Assembly: GCF_018860745.1 (NCBI RefSeq)
Contig: NZ_JAHKPY010000012.1
Coordinates: 248,001-312,000, forward strand
Source: Zobellia uliginosa
GTDB lineage: Bacteria; Bacteroidota; Bacteroidia; Flavobacteriales; Flavobacteriaceae
Direction of reading: 5' to 3'
DNA: 64,000 nucleotides
Made by a program: the position numbers and the translations under genes. Below are positions 48,518 to 54,977 of the stretch, piece by piece. The notes under the pieces are model-generated. The model made no database searches, was not told the DNA's origin, and saw nothing but the letters and a program-made list of their open reading frames with translations. Position 1 is the first letter of the stretch. Every line of letters begins with the position of its first letter.

Positions 48518-49582
48518 TTAAGCTCGTTTTTCTAATGAATTACGGTATATTGGAAAAACAAAAGTTGATGTAATTTGATTGTTTTCACCATAAACACTTA
48601 AACTCCCAGGTGTACCGTATAAAATCAAAATTCTCTTCGATAATTCCTTAAGCCTATTTTCCACTTCCACTAATACATTTGGAAACTTTCCAATAGTTTG
48701 GAGCTCTATGATTATCTTACCATTCTGTTCTGATATACTAATTCTCACTTCCCTCTTTTCTTTTGAAACAGTCATTATTACATTATTTGTATGCTGAATT
48801 AATGACAATAATATCATTGGCGGTATATGAATCTCCAAAGTATCTGACTCAATCTTCTTAAAAAGATCTATGTGATTATCAGTTTGGATATTAACCAAAA
48901 CTACATAATGAGCTAACATGTTTAATTCTTCATTTAAATTAACCACATCAAGTTCAGTATTGGTGAGGGAATACCTGAGAAGGTCTGAAAGTATTGTCAA
49001 TAAATTACGAGCTAAAGGAACATCATTACGGCTAAGTCTTTTAATATTATCTAAACAGCCAACAAGAAAAGTTAAATTAATTTGACCTCGCAATAATTTC
49101 AACTGTTCCTGTCTTAGGTTTGCACTTATTTCTAATTTTTCAATACGTTGTCTATTCAACTTCCTGAACAACAAAACAGTAAAATAAGCAATTACCCAAA
49201 TTGCAATAAGAAAAATTTTATGTGCAAAAGAAATAACAAAAGCTCTGTGCTCTCCTCCTGGTATTGGTTCTAAAAAAAAATTCCTTATCACAGATGATAT
49301 TTCTCCTAAGACAGTTATCAAAAGAGCTGAGAGTATAAAACTTATGAGAAATTTCAAAAAATTAGCAAATTTGAATAAAGCTATTTCAAAATGCATTTTT
49401 TTAAGCGCCCATCTCAAAAAAACAGTTGCAATAACACATTCAACCACCCACGTAATCATATAATAAACACTTCCTCCTATAGTTCTCTGAACATCTGAAA
49501 TGTAAAGAAGTAAAGCCCAAAAGAGCGTCCATCCTATGAACTGAATTAACCAAAAAACATACTTAGACAAAAATTTCTCCAT
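48518..49582 (-). CDS. Degenerate LytS-like kinase paralog (pseudokinase)
   Basis: 354 residues with the same plan as the next gene: start MEKFLSKYVFWLIQFIGWTL, four membrane helices, then a His_kinase-like domain. The key residues are gone. QINPHFLFN becomes QINLTFLVG (His to Thr at 171), ENAAKHG becomes QHTNNVI (ATP-binding Asn to His) and the LGLKN G-box glycine is lost. The frame is intact over its full length, which argues for retained function, perhaps as a sensor or a partner that dimerises with the true kinase. It lies 2 nt upstream of that kinase gene. It is clearly a tandem duplicate, and the DNA looks AT-rich. Confidence 0.85.
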   Translation of the reverse strand: MEKFLSKYVFWLIQFIGWTLFWALLLYISDVQRTIGGSVYYMITWVVECVIATVFLRWALKKMHFEIALFKFANFLKFLISFILSALLITVLGEISSVIRNFFLEPIPGGEHRAFVISFAHKIFLIAIWVIAYFTVLLFRKLNRQRIEKLEISANLRQEQLKLLRGQINLTFLVGCLDNIKRLSRNDVPLARNLLTILSDLLRYSLTNTELDVVNLNEELNMLAHYVVLVNIQTDNHIDLFKKIESDTLEIHIPPMILLSLIQHTNNVIMTVSKEKREVRISISEQNGKIIIELQTIGKFPNVLVEVENRLKELSKRILILYGTPGSLSVYGENNQITSTFVFPIYRNSLEKRA

Positions 49583-49709
49583 TGGACTTATTAGTGAATT
49601 TAAAATATAAGCGTTTTGAATCGTAAGATTATAAGTAGCACTCTCATCATTTAAGAACTAGCTCCGTTAGCAATTCAATTAAAAATTTCGTTATGATTAG
49701 CATTCCTAA

Positions 49710-50051
49710 TTATTTTGATTTTGCGTTCGTTTCTTTTCTAGTCCATATAAAATAGATAACATAAAGCCATCCAAAAAGAGCATGAAGAATAGCCCTTTTA
49801 ATAGACTTGTTGCGCTCCCATGAAGTTAATATTGCTATGACGCTCCCTATTCTTATACCATTCTTAAAACCTACACCTTCTACTAAACTTCTCAAATGAC
49901 TCCCAACTTCGTAACCTACTTGGTAGGAGTTCCCTTCTCCAAAATGACTAGCCATATGAAGAAGGTATGAAACTAGCAGAAATACCAATATTGTGACACC
50001 TATAATTAATTCGGTATTTATTTTTTGTCTTGATATTTCTGTATTTTTCAT
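49710..50051 (-). CDS. Small membrane protein, putative LytTR target
   Basis: 113 residues, family not recognised. Two hydrophobic segments, TELIIGVTILVFLLVSYLL (about 14-32) and HALFGWLYVIYFIW (about 91-104), surround a Gly-rich loop (YQVGYEVGSHLRSLVEGVGF). A pair of ACCGTT repeats 66-95 nt before the start suggests control by the neighbouring LytTR regulator. The gap to the kinase-like gene is 127 nt, so it may have its own transcript. Confidence 0.7.
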   Translation of the reverse strand: MKNTEISRQKINTELIIGVTILVFLLVSYLLHMASHFGEGNSYQVGYEVGSHLRSLVEGVGFKNGIRIGSVIAILTSWERNKSIKRAILHALFGWLYVIYFIWTRKETNAKSK

Positions 50052-50116
50052 AATTAAAGAGTTTAGATAATAGTTAAAAGATATTACGTTATTCCACCTT
50101 GTAATACCAAATTATG

Positions 50117-50146
50117 GGTAACGGTAAAATATTTGTTATAAACGGG
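50117..50146 (-). promoter_or_regulatory. Candidate LytTR operator upstream of the 113-residue protein gene
   Basis: On the minus strand CCCGTTTAT (50138-50146) and ACCGTTACC (50117-50125) form a direct repeat with a 21-bp period, the two-turn spacing known for LytTR-type regulators (9-bp sites with a 12-13 bp spacer). The second site is part of TTACCGTTACCCATAA, a 16-nt motif also found twice in front of the ankyrin gene. Confidence 0.55.
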
Positions 50147-50197
50147 CTTACGATTCTTTAGGAACTTTAATGTCAATATTTAAACACATCCATATAG

Positions 50198-50545
50198 TTA
50201 AGGTGCCATAATTGCTGCCAACCCTAGTCCTATACATATCCCTGCAGTAATTATTAAACTGACTTTTAGAAACAAATGAAAGTTATCTGATGCAGTTCTT
50301 TCTTTTTCAAGTTTTTGCATAACGTTATTTTTATAAATAGACACTCTTACAGAACTAAGGTGGGAAAAACTTAGATAAGGTCTCAACTTGTATTCGTTAA
50401 TTCCAATGTTGAATATATGGTCTCTTCCAAATAAAGAAAATCCTTTTGAAACTTCTTTATTGTTTACTAATACAGATTCCATCCCAAAATGGGAATTATA
50501 AAATTCAACAGTTCTATCCTCGATTATATATTTTGAATATCTCAT
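50198..50545 (-). CDS. Small protein with beta domain and C-terminal membrane helix (paralog A)
   Basis: 115 residues. About 90 residues of beta-rich sequence (YIIEDRTVEFYNSHFG, VLVNNKEVSKGFSLFG, HIFNIGINEYKL) precede one membrane helix (LKVSLIITAGICIGLGLAAIM). The same pattern is found at 51420-51785 (YYIENHKIEVVHTLFG, VLLDGRTVSKK, HTFTIGENRYRI), so the two are paralogs. The function is unknown. Neither has a signal peptide; the soluble domain is likely on the cytoplasmic side. Confidence 0.72.
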   Translation of the reverse strand: MRYSKYIIEDRTVEFYNSHFGMESVLVNNKEVSKGFSLFGRDHIFNIGINEYKLRPYLSFSHLSSVRVSIYKNNVMQKLEKERTASDNFHLFLKVSLIITAGICIGLGLAAIMAP

Positions 50546-50651
50546 AACAAAATGATTTTATGGTTATTTATAAAAATACAGATACACTTTTTTTAAAAAT
50601 TAGGCCTAAAAAGGTGTCCCCGAAAACTCCTTTTCACATTGACCGAATACT

Positions 50652-51038
50652 TTAAAGTGATTCAATAAATGCCACTGCATCTGATGCATTACTCAATTTT
50701 GCGTAATCTAGTGCTGTCATTCCTATTTTTGATTTCTCAGATAAATCTGCACCTTTTGAAACTAACAATTCAACTAACTCTACATTATTATATCTTGCCG
50801 CATACATTACAGCAGTCATGCCCATAGTTTTTTCCTTTGCCTCAATGTTAGAACCTAGCTCTAAAAACTTTTCTACGGTTTCATAATCATTGTTTACTAC
50901 GGCTAAACTTAAAGGAGATACATTAGTTGTAGTTGCCTTGATAGAACGTACTGCTTTGTCCGAAGGATTGTTGTTTGCGTTTGCACTGTTAACCATTACA
51001 CTAAAAAGAATTCCGAATGCGATTGCTGATTTTCTCAT
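50652..51038 (-). CDS. Secreted ankyrin-repeat protein
   Basis: 128 residues. A signal peptide ends near MVNSANAN, followed by about 30 linker residues and three ankyrin-like repeats: VSPLSLAVVNNDYETVEKFL, GMTAVMYAARYNNVELVELL and GMTALDYAKLSNASDAVAFI. Ankyrin repeats bind proteins, so it may act in the periplasm as an adaptor or inhibitor. Several ACCGTT sites lie 74-133 nt upstream of the start, the strongest evidence in the window for control by the neighbouring LytTR regulator. Confidence 0.85.
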   Translation of the reverse strand: MRKSAIAFGILFSVMVNSANANNNPSDKAVRSIKATTTNVSPLSLAVVNNDYETVEKFLELGSNIEAKEKTMGMTAVMYAARYNNVELVELLVSKGADLSEKSKIGMTALDYAKLSNASDAVAFIESL

Positions 51039-51111
51039 AATATTAAATTTTAATTGTTATTTATTTCTGACGTAAAAGTAATACACACTTGTAGGTACAG
51101 AAACGAGTTTA

Positions 51112-51141
51112 TGACAAACGGTAATTTCCGTAACTCCAACG
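51112..51141 (-). promoter_or_regulatory. Candidate LytTR operator upstream of the ankyrin gene
   Basis: On the minus strand ACCGTTGGA (51133-51141) and ACCGTTTGT (51112-51120) are direct repeats with a 21-bp period, 74-103 nt before the start codon at 51038. The second fits the published LytTR half-site form [TA][AC][CA]GTTN[AG][TG] exactly and extends to TTACCGTTTGTCATAA. Position and spacing match the operator found in front of the 113-residue protein gene. Confidence 0.58.
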
Positions 51142-51148
51142 GTAGCAA

Positions 51149-51171
51149 TACTTAACGGATTATGGCGAACG
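51149..51171 (-). promoter_or_regulatory. Two further ACCGTT-type sites next to the ankyrin operator
   Basis: On the minus strand TCCGTTAAG (51149-51157) and ACCGTTCGC (51163-51171) lie just upstream of the main pair, at steps of 16 and 14 bp. The second is in TTACCGTTCGCCATAA, the third copy of the 16-nt motif. The steps do not fit the 21-bp rule, so these may be extra monomer sites or a remnant of an older operator. Confidence 0.4.
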
Positions 51172-51226
51172 GTAAATATTGCCATCTGAATGGCAAAAGC
51201 GAAGAATTAGACTACTAAATAAGTAG

Positions 51227-51400
51227 TTTGAACAAGACCTTTTTGATTACCTATCAAAAAGACTATATGTCTTTGAATACGATGTACGCGTAAATAATGC
51301 CGGAGATTTCAGCAATGGCATAACTACCATACAAAGTATGTATGCACCAGAGTTTTCTAGTCATTCAGAAGGTGTTCGTGTGGAGGTAGCAATGGAGTAG
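51227..51400 (+). pseudogene. Decayed second copy of the A2M gene 3' end
   Basis: Read on the plus strand after an in-frame TAG at 51224-51226, the frame gives FDYLSKRLYVFEYDVRVNNA and on to the end EGVRVEVAME and a stop, matching the last ~50 residues of the A2M protein at 46.7 kb. Weaker similarity seems to go back to about 51189 (WQ and a TACTA block), but there with a frameshift and the stop. Nothing else of the gene is left. In the first part the changes are mostly synonymous, so it was once a working gene; the last 50 bases (51338-51387) are identical to the intact copy. Confidence 0.88.
51338..51387 (+). repeat. 50-nt direct repeat, copy 2 (in the A2M remnant)
   Basis: Perfect match to 46656-46705 in the same orientation. 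The two copies bracket about 4.6 kb holding the LytTR/kinase genes, the small membrane proteins and the ankyrin gene. The sequence after the repeat differs at once between the copies (stop codons TAG in both but in different contexts). Confidence 0.95.
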
Positions 51401-51419
51401 CATTCTGAAAAAGTACTCC

Positions 51420-51785
51420 TTACAAACTAACTGTGGGCCAAAGTAACTTGTAGATAATCACACCCAAAATAAAACCCGTGCCAAGACCACAAAGAATAAC
51501 GATTAGTATCATCTGGTTAGATGACTTTTGAGATAATATATTAACCAAAGAGATTGGCGAACCGTTTTTACGAATCTCAAACCGATTCAGTTTCTCTCCA
51601 TAGGACAAATCACGTTGGGCAATTCTATATCGGTTTTCACCAATAGTAAACGTGTGCTCAGTTCCTATCTCGGACATTTTTTTAGAAACCGTTCTCCCAT
51701 CCAGAAGTACTTTTTCCTTTCCGAATAAAGTATGAACAACTTCTATCTTATGATTTTCAATATAATAAAGCGCACGCTTTAGCAT
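51420..51785 (-). CDS. Small protein with beta domain and C-terminal membrane helix (paralog B)
   Basis: 121 residues, clearly related to the 115-residue protein at 50198-50545: both have an aromatic start (ALYYIENHKIEVVHTLFGKE), a VLLDGRTVSKK turn, a HTFTIGENRYRI strand and one C-terminal membrane helix (MILIVILCGLGTGFILGVIIY). It lies 19 nt from the A2M remnant on the opposite strand, so it may have been the original convergent neighbour of an A2M gene. No family recognised. Confidence 0.72.
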   Translation of the reverse strand: MLKRALYYIENHKIEVVHTLFGKEKVLLDGRTVSKKMSEIGTEHTFTIGENRYRIAQRDLSYGEKLNRFEIRKNGSPISLVNILSQKSSNQMILIVILCGLGTGFILGVIIYKLLWPTVSL

Positions 51786-51990
51786 TAGAGATATTTCCTT
51801 TTAAGTTCTAAGAGGGGGTAGAAAAATATTCTTTTCTAACATATAGTGATCGTTCTCCAAACAGAGTAGTTGACACTGCACTATCAAAAAAGAACACTCG
51901 AAAATATGGAATAATAAATTATCCGCATAGAAAAGTTTAAAAACACTTTTAGATTAGCTATAAGAATACTGAGTAAAATCAATTAACCAC

Positions 51991-52512
51991 CTATTTTTTA
52001 GGAGGATATTTTGAAAACACTTTAACAACTATAGCATGTAGCTTTTCTTCACGAGTCTCGGGAGATACATTTTCTTTGAAACTACTTTGTGCTTGTCCTT
52101 GCCAAAAGAGCTCATCCTTTTTCACATCTACAAAATCAAACCGGATTTCTCTCTCCAATTTTGGCTGTCCAACTGGTATACCTACTGAAACCCCTCCACC
52201 AACACTGCGGCCGGTTCCTCCTAAACCAAGCCCTACGGTATTATTACTAGCTACCTCAAAAGACTCACTATCAATATTTATAAAAAAATCAGGGTCTTCA
52301 GAAAAACGTATACCTTTTAATTGCATTTCTTCATTAACCGCGTGCAATAACCTTTTGGTATCCAATTCACTAAGACCGGTATTCATATCCGGGTAATAGT
52401 TATACGTACTATAATTAGTAAAATCGGTTCCCTTTTCATAATCATAGTTCACCCTTACGGCATTACATGAGGCTAAACAAAAAACCAACGCTAAAATAAG
52501 TACACTTTTCAT
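51991..52512 (-). CDS. DUF4136-type lipoprotein
   Basis: 173 residues from the ATG at 52512; an upstream in-frame ATG at 52569 would add 19 residues before the signal peptide and is unlikely. MKSVLILALVFCLASC is the lipoprotein signal (Cys16). The rest follows the DUF4136 pattern: VNYDYEKGTDFTNYSTYNYY, a two-strand and helix body, and a C-terminal LHAIVVKVFSKYPPKK. A glycine-rich loop with GLGLGGTGRSVGGGVSVG lies in the middle. Function unknown; probably periplasmic face of the outer membrane. Confidence 0.85.
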   Translation of the reverse strand: MKSVLILALVFCLASCNAVRVNYDYEKGTDFTNYSTYNYYPDMNTGLSELDTKRLLHAVNEEMQLKGIRFSEDPDFFINIDSESFEVASNNTVGLGLGGTGRSVGGGVSVGIPVGQPKLEREIRFDFVDVKKDELFWQGQAQSSFKENVSPETREEKLHAIVVKVFSKYPPKK

Positions 52513-52576
52513 AGTCTTGTTTTGAGTTAATGTAAGCAATTTTAATCTAACAAAAATAGATAACCTCACGTTGCCA

Positions 52577-53578
52577 CTAATTGTTCAACATAGCCCAAAG
52601 CTTGTCTTTCAATTCAGTGATACCTTGTTGGGCAACAGAAGAAATAAACATGTAAGGTACCTTACCCAAATCCTTATCTAGTTCTACACTCATTTCATCA
52701 ATGAGTTCTTGATCTAACATGTCACTTTTAGAAATGGCGACCAAACGTTCCTTATCAAGCAATTCCGGATTGTACCTACGTAGTTCGTCTAGTAATATTT
52801 GATATTCTTTTCCAATATCCGTGCTATCCGCAGGAATTAAAAATAACAAAGTAGAGTTACGTTCTATGTGGCGCAAGAAATAGTGCCCTAACCCCTTACC
52901 CTCGGCAGCCCCTTCAATAATCCCGGGAATATCCGCCATGACAAAACTCTGAAAATCCCGGTATTCAACGATACCTAAGTTAGGTTTCAGAGTTGTAAAT
53001 TCATAATCTGCAATCTTAGGTTTTGCAGATGTAATTACAGAGAGTAAAGTAGATTTGCCGGCATTTGGAAAACCAACAAGACCTACATCTGCCAATACTT
53101 TTAATTCCAGTATAACCTCTACCTCTTGCCCTGGGATTCCGGGTTGCGCATATCTCGGTGTTTGATTGGTACTTGTTTTAAAATGCCAGTTACCCCTGCC
53201 ACCCATTCCACCTTCGGCTAAAATTCGTTCTTCATCGTGATCGGTAATTTCAAACAAGACCTCACCTGTTTCCGGGTCTTTTACAACCGTTCCTAAGGGA
53301 ACATCCAAATACACATCTTCGCCATCAGCACCAGAACTACGGGATTTACTACCGTGCCCGCCGTGACCAGATTTAAAATGTTTTTTGAACTTGAAAGTTA
53401 CGAGTGTCCATAAATTTTGATTTCCACGTAAAATAATATGGCCTCCACGGCCTCCATCCCCTCCGTCAGGACCGCCTTTGGTAATGTACTTTTCCCTATG
53501 CAAATGCACAGACCCTTTTCCTCCTTTACCAGATTCAGCATAAATCTTTACGTAGTCTACAAAATTGCCCTCGGTCAT
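52577..53578 (-). CDS. obgE: Obg GTPase
   Basis: 333 residues. The glycine-rich N-terminal Obg fold (for example [16 protein letters not shown] at 35-50) is followed by the G domain with G1 GFPNAGKST at 169-177, G3 DIPG and G4 near SKSD. Obg acts in late assembly of the 50S subunit and in growth control. It ends shortly after the G domain (AMLNN), without the C-terminal OCT domain of Bacillus Obg. It is transcribed in line with the hpt-adk gene, 182 nt downstream of it and behind a terminator. Confidence 0.95.
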   Translation of the reverse strand: MTEGNFVDYVKIYAESGKGGKGSVHLHREKYITKGGPDGGDGGRGGHIILRGNQNLWTLVTFKFKKHFKSGHGGHGSKSRSSGADGEDVYLDVPLGTVVKDPETGEVLFEITDHDEERILAEGGMGGRGNWHFKTSTNQTPRYAQPGIPGQEVEVILELKVLADVGLVGFPNAGKSTLLSVITSAKPKIADYEFTTLKPNLGIVEYRDFQSFVMADIPGIIEGAAEGKGLGHYFLRHIERNSTLLFLIPADSTDIGKEYQILLDELRRYNPELLDKERLVAISKSDMLDQELIDEMSVELDKDLGKVPYMFISSVAQQGITELKDKLWAMLNN

Positions 53579-53619
53579 AAAAAATCTGAATTATATCTTG
53601 ACAATAGTCAACATTTGCG

Positions 53620-53627
53620 CAAAAATA
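53620..53627 (-). promoter_or_regulatory. -7 promoter element of obgE
   Basis: TATTTTTG on the minus strand matches TAnnTTTG, 42 nt before the obgE start. A TTG at the usual -33 distance is not seen. An inverted repeat TTGAC-AATA-GTCAA (53598-53611) lies in the leader. Confidence 0.5.
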
Positions 53628-53683
53628 CGCATTTCACATGAAGCTTAATCATGCTATGCATTTAGAAATTAGTCCTGTAAATC

Positions 53684-53737
53684 AAAAAAGAGAGTTGATA
53701 TAGGCCTAAACTTTAGTTTGACTTATTCAACTCTCTT
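53684..53737 (-). terminator. Intrinsic terminator of the hpt-adk gene
   Basis: An 11-bp stem (AAGAGAGTTGA at 53688-53698 with TCAACTCTCTT at 53727-53737) with a 28-nt loop is followed on the minus strand by six T residues. It lies 24 nt after the stop of hpt-adk and before obgE, so obgE needs its own promoter. The loop contains a smaller palindrome, TAGGCCTA. Confidence 0.8.
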
Positions 53738-53760
53738 AAAAAATTTAAAAATTGAGGTTT

Positions 53761-54867
53761 TTACAGCTCTTCTATAACTTTTCCCAAACGGTGGGTTATC
53801 TCATCTATGGCACCAATTCCGTTTACACTATGAAACTTATTCTGAGCTTCGTAAAAATCCTTTAAAGGTGCGGTCTTCTCGTTATACTCATCAAAACGAT
53901 TACGAATCTTAGATTCGTCCTGATCATCGCTACGGCCACTGACCTTGCCTCGTTCCAACAGGCGTTGTATTAGAATTTCATCATTAGCCTCTAAAGCAAT
54001 GGTTGCATCTATTTTCATCTCTTTGGTAGTCAAGAATGCATCTAGAGCCTCTGCCTGGGCTGTAGTACGCGGAAAACCATCAAAAATAAACCCGCTTGCA
54101 TCCGGATTTTTCTCTACGGCATCTTGTAACATTTTTATAGTTACCTCATCGGGAACTAAATCGCCACGATCAATATATGATTTAGCCAATTTGCCTAGCT
54201 CAGTATCATTTTTCATGTTGTACCTGAAAAGGTCTCCCGTAGAAATATGTTTCAGGTTGTACTTCTCTTTTAAAAATTCCGCTTGGGTTCCTTTTCCAGC
54301 CCCCGGTTTCCCGAACAGCACGAGATTGATCATATGTTTTTGGTTTAATTGGTAAACTTCCCTAAGATTTCGGCCTAATTCATTATAATCCAAGCCATAA
54401 CCCACTATAAATTTATCCGGTATATCTATACCTATGTAATCAATGGTATACTCACCATTATATATTTCAGACTTATAAAAAAGACTTGCAACTTTAAACT
54501 CCTTAACGTTAGCCTTTGAGAAAAGATGTATTAATTTTTTAAGCGTACGGCCCGTATCTATGATATCTTCAAGAATAATAACACTACGGCCTTCTATATC
54601 TTCGGAAACATCTAAAAGCGTTTCTACTATTCCCGTTGAAGTCAAACCTTGATAAGAACTTAATTTTACAAAGGAAACCTCACAAGGATACTCATATTCT
54701 TTCAGAAAGTCTGAGACGAACATAAACGAACCATTTAGCACGCCCACAAATATGGGGATTTCGTCTTTATAATCTGCGGCCACTTGGTCCGCTACGTTTT
54801 TAACGGCGGCTTTAATCTGCTCTTCGCTCAAGAACGGTTTAAAATGTTTATCGTGTAGCTTTATCAC
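53761..54867 (-). CDS. adk: Fused hypoxanthine phosphoribosyltransferase - adenylate kinase
   Basis: 368 residues in one uninterrupted frame. Residues 1-178 are a hypoxanthine phosphoribosyltransferase with the PRPP-binding motif VIILEDIIDTGRTL at 96-109 and the VGVLNGSFMF loop. Residues 179-368 are a short adenylate kinase (190 residues, as in the AK1/UMP-kinase-like short form) with P-loop GKPGAGKGT at 186-194, STGDLFR and GFPRTTAQA. Together they turn hypoxanthine into IMP and keep adenylates in balance. I believe this fusion occurs in other flavobacteria. The window's spc-type operon has no adk, in keeping with this. Confidence 0.93.
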   Translation of the reverse strand: MIKLHDKHFKPFLSEEQIKAAVKNVADQVAADYKDEIPIFVGVLNGSFMFVSDFLKEYEYPCEVSFVKLSSYQGLTSTGIVETLLDVSEDIEGRSVIILEDIIDTGRTLKKLIHLFSKANVKEFKVASLFYKSEIYNGEYTIDYIGIDIPDKFIVGYGLDYNELGRNLREVYQLNQKHMINLVLFGKPGAGKGTQAEFLKEKYNLKHISTGDLFRYNMKNDTELGKLAKSYIDRGDLVPDEVTIKMLQDAVEKNPDASGFIFDGFPRTTAQAEALDAFLTTKEMKIDATIALEANDEILIQRLLERGKVSGRSDDQDESKIRNRFDEYNEKTAPLKDFYEAQNKFHSVNGIGAIDEITHRLGKVIEEL

Positions 54868-54927
54868 ATCGCATTTTTAAAGAACGGCTAATATAACACT
54901 TTGATTTTGCTTTTTTAAGCACACACC

Positions 54928-54956
54928 TTGCGTTTTAAGAATTCGATGTATTTTTG
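54928..54956 (+). promoter_or_regulatory. Promoter of the purK operon
   Basis: TTG (54928-54930), 18 nt and then TATTTTTG (54949-54956) fit the Bacteroidota consensus well. The ATG of purK is 21 nt downstream, so the leader would be very short. No PurR-like or purine-riboswitch structure is seen in the gap. Confidence 0.7.
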
Positions 54957-54977
54957 CACTAGTTATAAATCAATTTC

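Noticed and set aside
46716-51400. The bracketed block as a classical transposon or integrative element
   Set aside because: No transposase, integrase, terminal inverted repeats or short target duplication can be seen; the long repeat is explained at least as well by gene duplication.
53761-54867. The hpt-adk fusion as a sequencing or assembly error
   Set aside because: The frame is open across the joint, the adk part starts at its normal Met-Ile-Asn-Leu, and both parts have full motif sets; an error would be expected to break the frame.
54868-54977. Purine riboswitch upstream of purK
   Set aside because: The gap is short and the predicted leader is only about 15 nt; no purine aptamer core is visible.
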